A stretch of DNA of 36,521 bases from Candidatus Nanohalarchaeota archaeon (lineage in GTDB: Archaea; Nanohalarchaeota; Nanosalinia; Nanosalinales; Nanosalinaceae). Location: positions 1 through 36,521 of the forward strand of contig JALDAN010000006.1 in NCBI GenBank assembly GCA_022729355.1, in the 5' to 3' direction. The position numbers and the translations under genes were made by a program. Position 1 is the stretch's first letter. The number at the start of each line of letters is the position of its first letter. Below, piece after piece: positions 23,398 through 31,300 of this stretch. Below the pieces are notes generated by a model that saw nothing but the letters and a program-made list of their open reading frames with translations, made no database searches and was not told the origin of the DNA.

Positions 23398-24548
23398 GCT
23401 TCGAAGTAGAGATTTCAGGCCTTGAAGGAACTGATGAAGAAATCGATCAATCTCTCCCCGATTTTACAGATGTAAGACCGGATTTTCACTCTTTGTATGA
23501 GGCTGCGGATCTAGATGGTTATCGGAATATTGTTTTGATAGGTAACGGTGGCTCTGTTACAAGCTTCCGCGCACTTTATTATAGCTTCATATCTGAATCC
23601 GATAAAAACGTCCGTATAGTTACTACTATGGAGCCTGACTTTCTCCACAGAGTATCGAGAGATATGGAGGCGGAAGACACTCTTGTAATTCCGATAAGCA
23701 AGTCAGGATCTACAGTCGGAGTAATAGAGGCCTTAATGTACTTCATGGAGAGGAATTACGATGTCCTTCCTGTGACTTCTGACAATAACGGAGCTCTAAG
23801 ACAGATAGTTGAAAGAGAGGATCTAGACTTCGTTGAACATAGAGATGTGTCCGGAAGATTCTCGGGTTTAACGGAGACAGGCCTTTTCCCAGCAGAAGTT
23901 ATAGGCATAGATTCTCGTGAAGTACGAGAAGGCGCAGAAGAAATGTATGAGGAACTTGAAGAGGAAGATAATGAGGCCTACAGGCTGGCTTCCGCACTCA
24001 GAGAGGCCCAGAATAGAGGATACACAGAGATACTTAACGCGATATATTCTACCCGGCTTTATGGGTTCAAGCCTTTCTTCGTCCAGCTGATCCATGAAAG
24101 CGCCTGTAAAAATGGGGAAGGCGTGACTGTGTTCGGCGATCTCGGGCCGGAGTTCCAGCATCATACGAATCAGAGACTTTTTGGAGGTAGAAAAGATGTA
24201 TTGCCTTTATTCTTTCGCTCTGAAGCCAATGAAAAACGTAAAATAAAAATCGGAGACGAAATTGGAGATATTGATATAAGAGGAAGGAGACTAGAAGATT
24301 TGGAAAATCAGGATCTATCACAGTCTCTTAAGTCTGAATACACAGGTGTAAAGCAGGCTCTTGAAGATGAAGGGATGCCTTACGTTACTCTTACTTTAGA
24401 GGAACATTCTCACAAATCAATAGGAAGGTTGATGGTCTTCCTACAGATAACAGCTGTCTACTTCGCTCGATTCCAGCAAGTAGATCCATTTAATCAACCT
24501 GACGTGGAAAAAAGCAAGCAGGAAGGCTTCGAGGCCAGGTTTAAATGA
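23394..24548 (+). CDS. pgi: Glucose-6-phosphate isomerase
   Basis: Interconverts glucose-6-phosphate and fructose-6-phosphate. It has 384 residues, a short SIS-domain PGI. Motifs: GNGGSVTSF (about 50-58), ISKSGSTVGV (about 101-110), the DVSGRFSGLT segment (about 148-157, a version of DVGGRFS), QLIHESACKNGEG (about 228-240), GPEFQHHTNQ (about 250-259) and FNQPDVEKSK near the end. These are the sugar-phosphate and catalytic loops. It overlaps the glycogen synthase stop (ATGA) and the next gene start (ATGA), so synthesis of glycogen and entry into glycolysis are co-expressed. This is not the cupin-type archaeal PGI. Confidence 0.93.
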   Translation: MSFEVEISGLEGTDEEIDQSLPDFTDVRPDFHSLYEAADLDGYRNIVLIGNGGSVTSFRALYYSFISESDKNVRIVTTMEPDFLHRVSRDMEAEDTLVIPISKSGSTVGVIEALMYFMERNYDVLPVTSDNNGALRQIVEREDLDFVEHRDVSGRFSGLTETGLFPAEVIGIDSREVREGAEEMYEELEEEDNEAYRLASALREAQNRGYTEILNAIYSTRLYGFKPFFVQLIHESACKNGEGVTVFGDLGPEFQHHTNQRLFGGRKDVLPLFFRSEANEKRKIKIGDEIGDIDIRGRRLEDLENQDLSQSLKSEYTGVKQALEDEGMPYVTLTLEEHSHKSIGRLMVFLQITAVYFARFQQVDPFNQPDVEKSKQEGFEARFK

Positions 24549-25150
24549 CTCACGTGCTTATTCTCTCAAAGCAGATAAAAGACGGGGAGCCTGTCTCCGA
24601 ATACGTCAAATCGCTGGCCTCACATCTCAATGAAAAAGGCTTTAAAGTATCAATAGTGTCTTTTGATGATGGATCATACTACTCTTTAGATGACGAGATC
24701 AATGTTCACAGGTTTCCACTACATTTCAATGGCTCTAATATCTTTAACTGGTCAATGATGATGAATAATGAGCTTAAAGGCCAGGTAATGGAGAACATAG
24801 ATGTGGAGTCTGTTGATATCATCCATGCAAATGACTGGACAACTGTACCAGGGGCTATATCACTTTCGAAACACCTGGAGAGGCCTATGGTGTTCACTGT
24901 ACATTCTACAGAGCATGAGAGAGGATTCGGGACTGAGAATTCTGAGATGATTTCTGAACTGGAGTGGAAAGGAGTTTATGATGCAGAAACAGTTATAGCC
25001 AACAATGAGGGCACTTACAATTCTCTAATTCATGATCTTGATACACCGGAAAAAAAGATAGAGGTTATAAGGCCTTTGAGAGAAGGTTGGGAGTCGAGAG
25101 TTTTAAAAACGTATAAAGAACACGTAAAACTAGAGAAAGAGGTGAAATAA
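24545..25150 (+). CDS. Half glycosyltransferase: GT4 N-terminal domain only
   Basis: A 201-residue protein homologous to the first half of the next gene: both share HANDWTTVPGA / HAHDWMTVPGA, RPMVFTVHST / LPMVFTVHST and a following LEW..VY/TYEA..VI stretch. The protein lacks the GT4 C-terminal donor domain, including the E-x7-E motif, and the N-terminal GGI loop. After KIEVIRPLREG it goes straight into WESRVLKTYKEHVKL, which resembles the final crossover helix of GT4 enzymes, as if the donor domain were deleted internally. No frameshift explains it; it has a clean start overlapping pgi (ATGA) and a stop six bases before the next gene. Catalysis alone is improbable. A partner or regulator of the adjacent GT4 or glycogen synthase is plausible, not shown. 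Confidence 0.8.
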   Translation: MTHVLILSKQIKDGEPVSEYVKSLASHLNEKGFKVSIVSFDDGSYYSLDDEINVHRFPLHFNGSNIFNWSMMMNNELKGQVMENIDVESVDIIHANDWTTVPGAISLSKHLERPMVFTVHSTEHERGFGTENSEMISELEWKGVYDAETVIANNEGTYNSLIHDLDTPEKKIEVIRPLREGWESRVLKTYKEHVKLEKEVK

Positions 25151-25156
25151 TTTTCT

Positions 25157-26299
25157 TTGAGGCCTTTGTTCCTGACATGGGAGTATCCTCCATTCAAAGC
25201 CGGAGGTATAGCAGCACACTGTGAAGACTTAGCCACTACTATGGCATCTCAAGGCCATGAACCAGTAGTGATAACTTACGGTGAAGATGAAGGCGTCGAG
25301 TATCGTGATGGCGTTGAAGTTCACAGAATCGCGTCAACAGGTTCTGCCTCCAACACAGTTTCCTGGTCGATGCAGTTTGGCCAGAGAATGGAGAATAAAG
25401 CAATTGAACTATCGAAAAATCAGGATTTCGATCTCGTACATGCACACGACTGGATGACAGTACCGGGAGCAACAGGTATCAAAAACACGCTTAACCTGCC
25501 TATGGTCTTCACAGTTCACAGTACACAGAAAGGCCGCGATGGAATACACTCAGACTACCAGAGAACAATCCACGATCTCGAATGGTACGGAACATATGAG
25601 GCCTCACAGGTAATCACTGTGGGAAGAGAGTTCTCAGAAGAAGTAAAGCACAACTACGAAGTACCGGAAGAAAAAATAAACTACATACCTAACGGAGTTG
25701 ACCTAGAGAAGTTCGATGATCACTCCAGCAACCTGAACAGAGACAACTATGCGCTGGGCCACGAACAGATCATATTATTTGTTGGAAGGATGTACCCACA
25801 GAAAGGCCCGGGCCACTTAATCGAGGCAATGCCACATATACTTGAGCAGAGGCCTGAAGCCAAGTTCGTGATGTGTGGCTCCGGAGCTACAGAACACTAC
25901 AGAGGCCTGTCAAAGAAACAGGCCGGAGAGAAAGTTCACTTCCCCGGCTACGTGCCTGACAGAGAACTTATCTCACTGATGAAGGAGGCTTCCATGACTG
26001 TAGCACCGTCTGTCTACGAGCCTTTCGGCATCGTTCCACTGGAGGCAGCAGCATGTGAAACACCGACTATAGGAAGCTATACAGGGGGTATGAAGGATAC
26101 TATTGTACACGAGTATACAGGCCTCCACACTTATCCTGCTGACTCGAACTCTATCGTTGATCAGGTTACAAGAGCCCTCAATGATCCGGGATGGACTGAC
26201 TGGCTGGGAGATAACGCACGTGACCGTGTGGAAGATAATTTCCGCTGGGAGCAGATAACAGCATGGACAACAGGCATATACAACAAGGCCTTGGAGTAG
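25157..26299 (+). CDS. GT4 glycosyltransferase
   Basis: Retaining GT-B glycosyltransferase of 380 residues, probably acting on alpha-glucan or a related glycan. It starts with TTG at 25157, required to keep the conserved PLFLTWEYPPFKAGG-type beginning; the start is immediately followed by AGGCCT and has a GAGGTGA site 11 bases upstream. The N-terminal domain holds GGIAAHCEDLA (about 16-26) and HAHDWMTVPGA (about 95-105). The donor domain holds VGRMYPQKGPGHL (about 209-221) and the E-x7-E motif in PSVYEPFGIVPLEA (about 290-303). It ends directly abutting the stop codon of the convergent hydrolase. Last of the glycogen synthase operon. Confidence 0.9.
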   Translation: MRPLFLTWEYPPFKAGGIAAHCEDLATTMASQGHEPVVITYGEDEGVEYRDGVEVHRIASTGSASNTVSWSMQFGQRMENKAIELSKNQDFDLVHAHDWMTVPGATGIKNTLNLPMVFTVHSTQKGRDGIHSDYQRTIHDLEWYGTYEASQVITVGREFSEEVKHNYEVPEEKINYIPNGVDLEKFDDHSSNLNRDNYALGHEQIILFVGRMYPQKGPGHLIEAMPHILEQRPEAKFVMCGSGATEHYRGLSKKQAGEKVHFPGYVPDRELISLMKEASMTVAPSVYEPFGIVPLEAAACETPTIGSYTGGMKDTIVHEYTGLHTYPADSNSIVDQVTRALNDPGWTDWLGDNARDRVEDNFRWEQITAWTTGIYNKALE

Positions 26300-27007
26300 T
26301 CAGTCAATCCTTTGCAGCCACCAGAACATCTCATCCAGAAGATTCTCCTCAGCATCGTCACTCATCGAATGCTTCTCACTCTTTAACTTCTTGAGAAAGA
26401 CATCTGCCTCGAACTCTTTGACTGCATCAGCAGAGCTCTCAAAATGCACAGTGGAATCTTTCCCGCCGTGGAATACGGCAACAGGCACATCAACTTCTTC
26501 ACAGGCCTCATCGAAACTGTAAGCATCAAAATCCTTAAAGAAACGCTTATCTATAGTTTTATCGCCGAAATGAGTGTAAGTTCCTTTCTCCTCCACGACG
26601 CTGCGGAACTTATCCATCTCCGAGTTGTAAAGCACAGGAGATTTGAACACGAGGCCTTCAGTGTCTAAATCCTGATTTGCATGAAGAACTACTTTTCCAC
26701 CGAAGCTCATACCAAAAAGGAATACGTTTTCAGGCTTGAAGTAGTCTACACAGGCCTTCAGATCTCTTATTCGAGATGAAAGACTCTGATCTATAAATTC
26801 TCCGTCCGAGTCTCCGTTTCCACGGAAATCAAATCTTACAGCGTTGAATCCTTCCTCTACAGCTTTTTCACATCTCTTTCTGTAGCTTCCTTCTTTATCA
26901 GATCCGTATCCATGACAGAAAAACACCCATTTGTCTGAAGAGGCCTCGTGGTGTGCCGCTGATATTTCCTCTCCGTTCTCCACTTCTATTTTTATTTCAT
27001 TTGTCAT
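26300..27007 (-). CDS. Alpha/beta hydrolase
   Basis: Serine hydrolase of 235 residues, with the oxyanion-side FCHGYGSDKEG (about 30-40) and nucleophile elbow GMSFGG (Ser101), acid Asp184 in GGKDSTV and His213 in EKHSMS, a complete triad in order. RFDFRGNGDSDG (about 58-69) is typical of dipeptidyl-peptidase-like or acyl-ester hydrolases. Soluble, no signal peptide. Substrate unknown. It has its own TATA-like element (27030-27037) 26 bases before the ATG and diverges from the HD protein. Confidence 0.88.
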   Translation of the reverse strand: MTNEIKIEVENGEEISAAHHEASSDKWVFFCHGYGSDKEGSYRKRCEKAVEEGFNAVRFDFRGNGDSDGEFIDQSLSSRIRDLKACVDYFKPENVFLFGMSFGGKVVLHANQDLDTEGLVFKSPVLYNSEMDKFRSVVEEKGTYTHFGDKTIDKRFFKDFDAYSFDEACEEVDVPVAVFHGGKDSTVHFESSADAVKEFEADVFLKKLKSEKHSMSDDAEENLLDEMFWWLQRID

Positions 27008-27029
27008 AGATGTTAATTCTATTCCTTGA

Positions 27030-27037
27030 TTAATAAC
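27030..27037 (-). promoter_or_regulatory. TATA-like element of the alpha/beta hydrolase gene
   Basis: TTAATAAC centred about 26 bases before the ATG at 27007. Confidence 0.45.
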
Positions 27038-27098
27038 TGCTGTTGGAGGCCTCTACGTAAAGTGATTTTTATCTCTTAGGTTCTACAGTTACTTCTGG

Positions 27099-27707
27099 AT
27101 GACAGAGACACAGGAATCATACAACAAGCTTTTCATCCCGAGTGATGGAGTGTACTTTGATCCAGAGAATCCGGATCCTGACAAGATGAATATTGATACT
27201 ATCGCTCAAGGCCTTGCGACAGAGTTCCGCTATGGAGGTCACTCAGATCCTCTGGTGACGGTTGCACAGCACGCAGTTGATACAGCAGAAGTACTTAGAG
27301 AGCTCGGATACGATGCCGAGATGCAGTTCTACGGGCTACACCATGATTCTGCGGAGGCCTATCTTGGAGATGCACAGAAGCCGAACAAGGAAGTGACTCC
27401 AGGAATCGATGAGATGGAGGAAGTATGGCAAGAAGCAGTCTGGGAGTTTCTGGACGTACCGACTCCAACAGAGCAACAGTACGGTGCGATAAAAGAAGTT
27501 GACTACAGACTTTATCTTCACGAAGTGTTTGAACTATTTGAGAACGGAGCGCATGCAGAGGCCGTCCAGGAGAGCTTCGAGCTAGATGACTGGAGCGTAG
27601 ACGAGGAGATGCCGGATATAGATGAATTAGTGGAGCTCGGAACACCTATGCAGAAGGCCCGTGCAGAATTCCTGAACACTCACGAAAGACTCTCAAACGA
27701 AATCTGA
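27099..27707 (+). CDS. HD-domain phosphohydrolase
   Basis: Metal-dependent phosphohydrolase of 202 residues. The HD residues are visible as His58 (TVAQHAVD), His82-Asp83 (LHHDSAEAYLGD) and Asp135 (KEVDYRLYL). The pattern with AYLGD is shared with YfbR-like 5'-nucleotidases and phage HD proteins that act on deoxynucleoside monophosphates; that function is inferred. A TATA-like TTTTTATC (27066-27073) lies about 29 bases before the ATG. It runs up to six bases from the convergent APH-family gene. The acidic C-terminal third is typical of a haloadapted protein. Confidence 0.85.
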   Translation: MTETQESYNKLFIPSDGVYFDPENPDPDKMNIDTIAQGLATEFRYGGHSDPLVTVAQHAVDTAEVLRELGYDAEMQFYGLHHDSAEAYLGDAQKPNKEVTPGIDEMEEVWQEAVWEFLDVPTPTEQQYGAIKEVDYRLYLHEVFELFENGAHAEAVQESFELDDWSVDEEMPDIDELVELGTPMQKARAEFLNTHERLSNEI

Positions 27708-27713
27708 AATCTC

Positions 27714-28622
27714 TCAATCGTATATTTCCGACAGTCTTTCAAGCCGATCTTCCAGAAGGCCTCTATGCTTGTCTTCGCCTTTAGCAACTCTTTTAGCCGC
27801 CCAGATCATATCGTTGAAAGCCAGGAACTTTGGATAAAGCTTCCGAGCCTTATCAAAGGCCTCTCCCAAATCTCGATGTCTGCGGTACTCCTCCAGAAAT
27901 AGTTCCTGTTGTTTTTGATCTAGATCTGCGTGTTCAAAGAAGTAAAGAATCTCATTTCCCGGATAGTCTATTCTGGCAAACTCCCAGTCTATAAGATAAA
28001 TTCCATCACTATCTCTCCTACAATTAAAACCTAGATCACCATGCGTGAAGGCCTGATTAACCTCAACATCAGGAATTTCACCAACAAGTTCTTCATGTTT
28101 TCTGAAATAATTTTTGATCACATCTCTAGGATCATCAGCAAGCTCAAGATACTCTTTATAGGGCCTCCAACCCCACTCACAGAAATCTCTCATAAATAGC
28201 TCTCTAAGGCTCTTACTATTATCCATGTTACTTCCGTTGGCAGAGTTATATCTTTCAACAGAGATACAATGTATCTCTGCTACTAGTTTAGCTAGCCTAA
28301 TTAGTTCAGAAGAGGTGTAATCTCCTTTTTTGATATCTTCAGATCCAACGAAGTTCTCAACGAGCACAGGCCCTAAATGCGTATTATTTTCGAAACAAAC
28401 AGGAGAAGGAATATCTTCAATATCTTCGGAGGCAAGAAAACTTAAGGCCTCGTATTCATTCTGTAAACGGCTTTTGGAGACTTCTTTTGATACTCTGGCA
28501 ACGTATCTCTGGTCCGCATCTACAATGAAGTTCCTGTTGCCCTCTCCTTCCTGGATATCAACTATTTCAGGATCACTAATGCCTGTATTTTCCTCCAGCC
28601 AGGCCTCCAACTCACTTCTCAT
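27714..28622 (-). CDS. APH-family phosphotransferase
   Basis: Kinase of the aminoglycoside/choline-kinase fold, 302 residues. ATP-site strand with GEGNRNFIVDADQRYVARVS (about 27-46) includes the Lys-equivalent region, THGDLGFNC (about 198-206) is the catalytic loop (family form HGDxxxxN), and YLIDWEFA (about 214-221) holds the metal-binding Asp. The true substrate is unknown. It is 17 bases downstream of the GH57 gene on the same strand, so probably co-transcribed, which makes a sugar or oligosaccharide substrate plausible. Homologues also phosphorylate choline, ethanolamine, aminoglycosides and fructosamines. No resistance function should be assumed. Confidence 0.85.
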   Translation of the reverse strand: MRSELEAWLEENTGISDPEIVDIQEGEGNRNFIVDADQRYVARVSKEVSKSRLQNEYEALSFLASEDIEDIPSPVCFENNTHLGPVLVENFVGSEDIKKGDYTSSELIRLAKLVAEIHCISVERYNSANGSNMDNSKSLRELFMRDFCEWGWRPYKEYLELADDPRDVIKNYFRKHEELVGEIPDVEVNQAFTHGDLGFNCRRDSDGIYLIDWEFARIDYPGNEILYFFEHADLDQKQQELFLEEYRRHRDLGEAFDKARKLYPKFLAFNDMIWAAKRVAKGEDKHRGLLEDRLERLSEIYD

Positions 28623-28639
28623 AAATTTTTCACGAAGTT

Positions 28640-29851
28640 TCAGGAATTAAGTTCTTTCTCTACCTGTTTCTGGAAGTCCATGAGGTGTTCTGTGATCACT
28701 GCGAAGCCTTCATGAGGGTGATCGAAGTATGAGAAGTAGTTATGTACGCTTCCATCGTCGTAAGTCTTTGTTGCGATGTGATGCAGATGATCTGACGTGA
28801 GGAACTTCCTCCAGACATCTAGGTAGGCCTCGTCTTCCAGTTTCTTGACTTTTTCCTCAAGCTCCTGCATCTTCTCGAATAACAGCTTCTGCATAGGATT
28901 GCCCAGCCAGGCAGATGCATCCATCTCCTGATCCGCCCAGCTTACAGTATTGTATTCGAAAGCGTCAAACTTCCCGACAGCATCCTTCTCAGCAACTTCT
29001 GAAACAGTTGCAAACTTAAGATCATCTTGTTTCAACACCTGTTCCGGCAAATCTTCCAGGAACCAGAGGATACCCGTGCCTTCCCAATGATGCTCTCCAA
29101 ATGTCTCGTAATCCATGAAAAGATTCAACATATCTCCTTCAACCTCTGAAAGCCATGCAGCGTACTTCTCTGCAGTAAGCGGATACTCGCTCCACCACTC
29201 TGCGGAGAAGCGGTATCCTACATCATCAGTCAGCTTCCTGTTCCTCAAAAGTATATTCGTCCCATCCTCCGTTACGAACTCAGGCTGCTCGTATGCATGA
29301 TTTGGTGAACGCCATCCAAGTATCCTCGGCACTCCTTCAGTAAAGATTCCCTTGAATCCTTCCTCAGCTGCTATCTTCCCTATCTCGTTATGATATATAA
29401 GCTCTGTATTCGTCATGACTTGAGGCCTCTGCCCGAATTTTTCTTCTATCAAATCGCTGTGCTGATTCACCTGCCATCTGAACTCCTCTTTGTCGTGGAA
29501 TAGGCCTGCGAGTGAGTGGTAGTGGGCCTGTCCGATGAAGTCGATAGTGCCTTCTGGGAACCTGTTCAGCATGTCGATAAGCTCTGGATGGTATTTCTCT
29601 GCCTGTTGGAGCCAGCTGCTTGAAATCGAGAAATTTACCTTAAATTGGCGATCATCCTCAAATTTTCTGGCTGCTCGCAGAAGCCTTTCTGTAGCCGGAA
29701 AGTAACAGTTCTCTGCCACATCCCGGAAAAAGTGCTCGTTCATCTCATCATCAAAATATCTGTCATACAGCGTATCGGCATCTTCTTTAACTCCGTCAAC
29801 GCGCAAACGATGAGGCTGATGTACTTCAAAACTCAAAGTTACAGGCAGCAT
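28640..29851 (-). CDS. GH57 alpha-amylase
   Basis: Retaining glycoside hydrolase acting on alpha-1,4-glucan, 403 residues. GH57 regions: VHQPHR (10-15), the QAHYHSLAG region (about 108-116), GIFTEGVPRILGW (nucleophile Glu172) and FMDYETFGEHHW (acid Asp247). No signal peptide, so intracellular; it would cut glycogen or maltodextrin, supplying substrates to the glycogen enzymes. TTTATAAT at 29874-29881 lies 26 bases before the ATG, with an AGGCCT between. Followed by the APH-family kinase. Whether it is a hydrolase or a 4-alpha-glucanotransferase cannot be decided from sequence. Confidence 0.93.
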   Translation of the reverse strand: MLPVTLSFEVHQPHRLRVDGVKEDADTLYDRYFDDEMNEHFFRDVAENCYFPATERLLRAARKFEDDRQFKVNFSISSSWLQQAEKYHPELIDMLNRFPEGTIDFIGQAHYHSLAGLFHDKEEFRWQVNQHSDLIEEKFGQRPQVMTNTELIYHNEIGKIAAEEGFKGIFTEGVPRILGWRSPNHAYEQPEFVTEDGTNILLRNRKLTDDVGYRFSAEWWSEYPLTAEKYAAWLSEVEGDMLNLFMDYETFGEHHWEGTGILWFLEDLPEQVLKQDDLKFATVSEVAEKDAVGKFDAFEYNTVSWADQEMDASAWLGNPMQKLLFEKMQELEEKVKKLEDEAYLDVWRKFLTSDHLHHIATKTYDDGSVHNYFSYFDHPHEGFAVITEHLMDFQKQVEKELNS

Positions 29852-29873
29852 AACCAGTATAGGCCTCCCCTTG

Positions 29874-29881
29874 TTTATAAT
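29874..29881 (-). promoter_or_regulatory. TATA box of the GH57 operon
   Basis: TTTATAAT centred 26 bases before the ATG at 29851; leaderless spacing. Confidence 0.55.
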
Positions 29882-29957
29882 CAGACACGTTGCTACCGTG
29901 CAACGAAAAACAGATTTTTCAGAAAGTTAAAAAACACTCCGTTATCCATCTCAAAAC

Positions 29958-30188
29958 ATGAGCATCCAAATCACGGAAGAAGACGGCACATACCTCATAC
30001 AGATACAGACCGAGGAAAAAGCCGCCCTCGCAGCATATTTCAACGGAGAAGAAAGAATATACCTTCCAGAGGCCTCCGGCAGCAACACCACGTACTACAC
30101 GGAAACAACAGAAGCACTAACACCTACAGAAAACGGATACACTCTCAGAACAGAGAGAAAACCTGAAAAACTCTGGATTATAAACTAG
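29958..30188 (+). CDS. Small conserved-looking acidic protein of unknown function
   Basis: A 76-residue soluble protein, beta-rich with a YLIQIQ strand, an ERIYLPE segment (about 32-38), a STYY-like block read as NTTYYTETTEALTPTENGY (about 43-61) and a terminal LWIIN. The pattern recalls short haloarchaeal proteins of the type with '(R)IYLPP..YYxP...LxxTxxGY', though I cannot name a family. GTTAAAAAAC at 29926-29935 is 28 bases before the ATG, so a leaderless message is likely. Its stop codon TAG shares the palindromic CTAG (30185-30188) with the stop of the convergent GT4 gene. Confidence 0.6.
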   Translation: MSIQITEEDGTYLIQIQTEEKAALAAYFNGEERIYLPEASGSNTTYYTETTEALTPTENGYTLRTERKPEKLWIIN

Positions 30189-31225
30189 AGGTCTCTGTAA
30201 ACATCCATCAGCTCATCTACCATATTATCCCAGCTTCTCGTATTCTTCAGCTCACTGAAGTCTTTTTCAAGGCCTTTACTGATGCCTTCACAGATCGAAT
30301 CAGAATCAGGATCTATACTGGTAATATATTCTTCGCTTATTAATTCTTTTACGCCGTTATCTGTTGCTGCTACCGGCGTACCAGCATTCAAGGCCTCTGT
30401 TATAGTTAATCCGAAAGGCTCGTTAATAGAAGGAGAAACAAAGAGATCTGCGGACTGGTAGTAGTCTCCGAGTTCATCTTCAGGAATAAATCCTGTGAAA
30501 AAGACTTTTTCTTCTATTCCAAGGATTTCAGCGAACTCTTTCAGGCCTTCAGTCATGTGGCCGCTCCCCCCGATCACTAGGGCTGCCTCATTTTCTTCAA
30601 TATATTTTTTGAATCCGTAGATCAGATGTTTGAGGCCTTTCTGCTCTGCATGTCTGCCCACGAAAAATATCATGTCCTCATCGATTCCAAGATCTTCCTT
30701 CACGTCTCTTCCTGTTTCTGAGGCTTCCGAGAATCCGTTCCGAATTACTTGAGGTCTGTCACTGTACTCTTCTTCTATCTCGGACGCCAGTTTACTGCTT
30801 ACGGCTAGAGCTACATCACTTTTCTTCACAGCTACTTTCTCAAGTCTTTCCACTTCGCTATGAGTATTTCTGTTTCTGGAACTGCTGAGAGAGTGCATTG
30901 TAGAAACCCATTTCATGTCTCCGTACTTCTTGCATTTGTATCCGGCTTCTGCTCCGAACCAGTCGTGTGTATGGATTAAATCGTAGGCCTCTGACTTAGC
31001 AGCTATCTCTGCGCTCATCTTCCTCGCCATCTGTATCATGTCGCCTTCACCAGTCTCCAGACCTGTCACCTCCTCCATATCTGGAGCATTTTCCTCAGGA
31101 AGAAAAAGCTCTACATCAACACCTCTCTCCTTGAGGCCTATGAAAAGCTCCTTGACGTGAATATCAAGGCCTCCATCAATATGAGGAGGATACCCCCATC
31201 CGACTAAAGCAATTTTACGGTCCAT
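30185..31225 (-). CDS. GT4 glycosyltransferase, second full copy
   Basis: GT-B glycosyltransferase of 346 residues. N-domain: ALVGWGYPPHIDGGLDIHV (about 6-24), with the GG-loop, and IHTHDWFGAEAG (about 84-95). Donor domain: VGRHAEQKGLKHLIYG (about 188-203), FTGFIPEDELGDYYQSADL (about 244-262) and PSINEPFGLTITEALNAG (E-x7-E, about 266-283). Possibly glycogen- or glycan-synthesising; the close presence of GH57 and GAPDH supports a carbohydrate storage role. CTTTTACC (31251-31258) is a weak TATA-like element about 29 bases before the ATG. Paralogue of the GT4 at 25157, but distant. Confidence 0.88.
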   Translation of the reverse strand: MDRKIALVGWGYPPHIDGGLDIHVKELFIGLKERGVDVELFLPEENAPDMEEVTGLETGEGDMIQMARKMSAEIAAKSEAYDLIHTHDWFGAEAGYKCKKYGDMKWVSTMHSLSSSRNRNTHSEVERLEKVAVKKSDVALAVSSKLASEIEEEYSDRPQVIRNGFSEASETGRDVKEDLGIDEDMIFFVGRHAEQKGLKHLIYGFKKYIEENEAALVIGGSGHMTEGLKEFAEILGIEEKVFFTGFIPEDELGDYYQSADLFVSPSINEPFGLTITEALNAGTPVAATDNGVKELISEEYITSIDPDSDSICEGISKGLEKDFSELKNTRSWDNMVDELMDVYRDL

Positions 31226-31262
31226 GTAAGAGTTTTTAGAACTGCCAACTCTTTTACCTTAC

Positions 31263-31280
31263 TCAAGAAAAAAGAAGGAA
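31263..31280 (-). terminator. T-rich terminator after GAPDH
   Basis: On the minus strand a T-rich run (CCTTCTTTTTTCTTG, complement of the A-rich tract 31263-31278) follows the GAPDH stop by about 22 bases. It lies upstream of the GT4 promoter. Confidence 0.45.
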
Positions 31281-31300
31281 AGTTGTGTGGCTGAACTAGT

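Noticed and set aside
24545-26299. One frameshifted GT4 gene
   Set aside because: The second frame is itself a complete GT4 with its own N-domain, start and ribosome-binding site; the first is a paralogous half, not a broken piece of the same gene.
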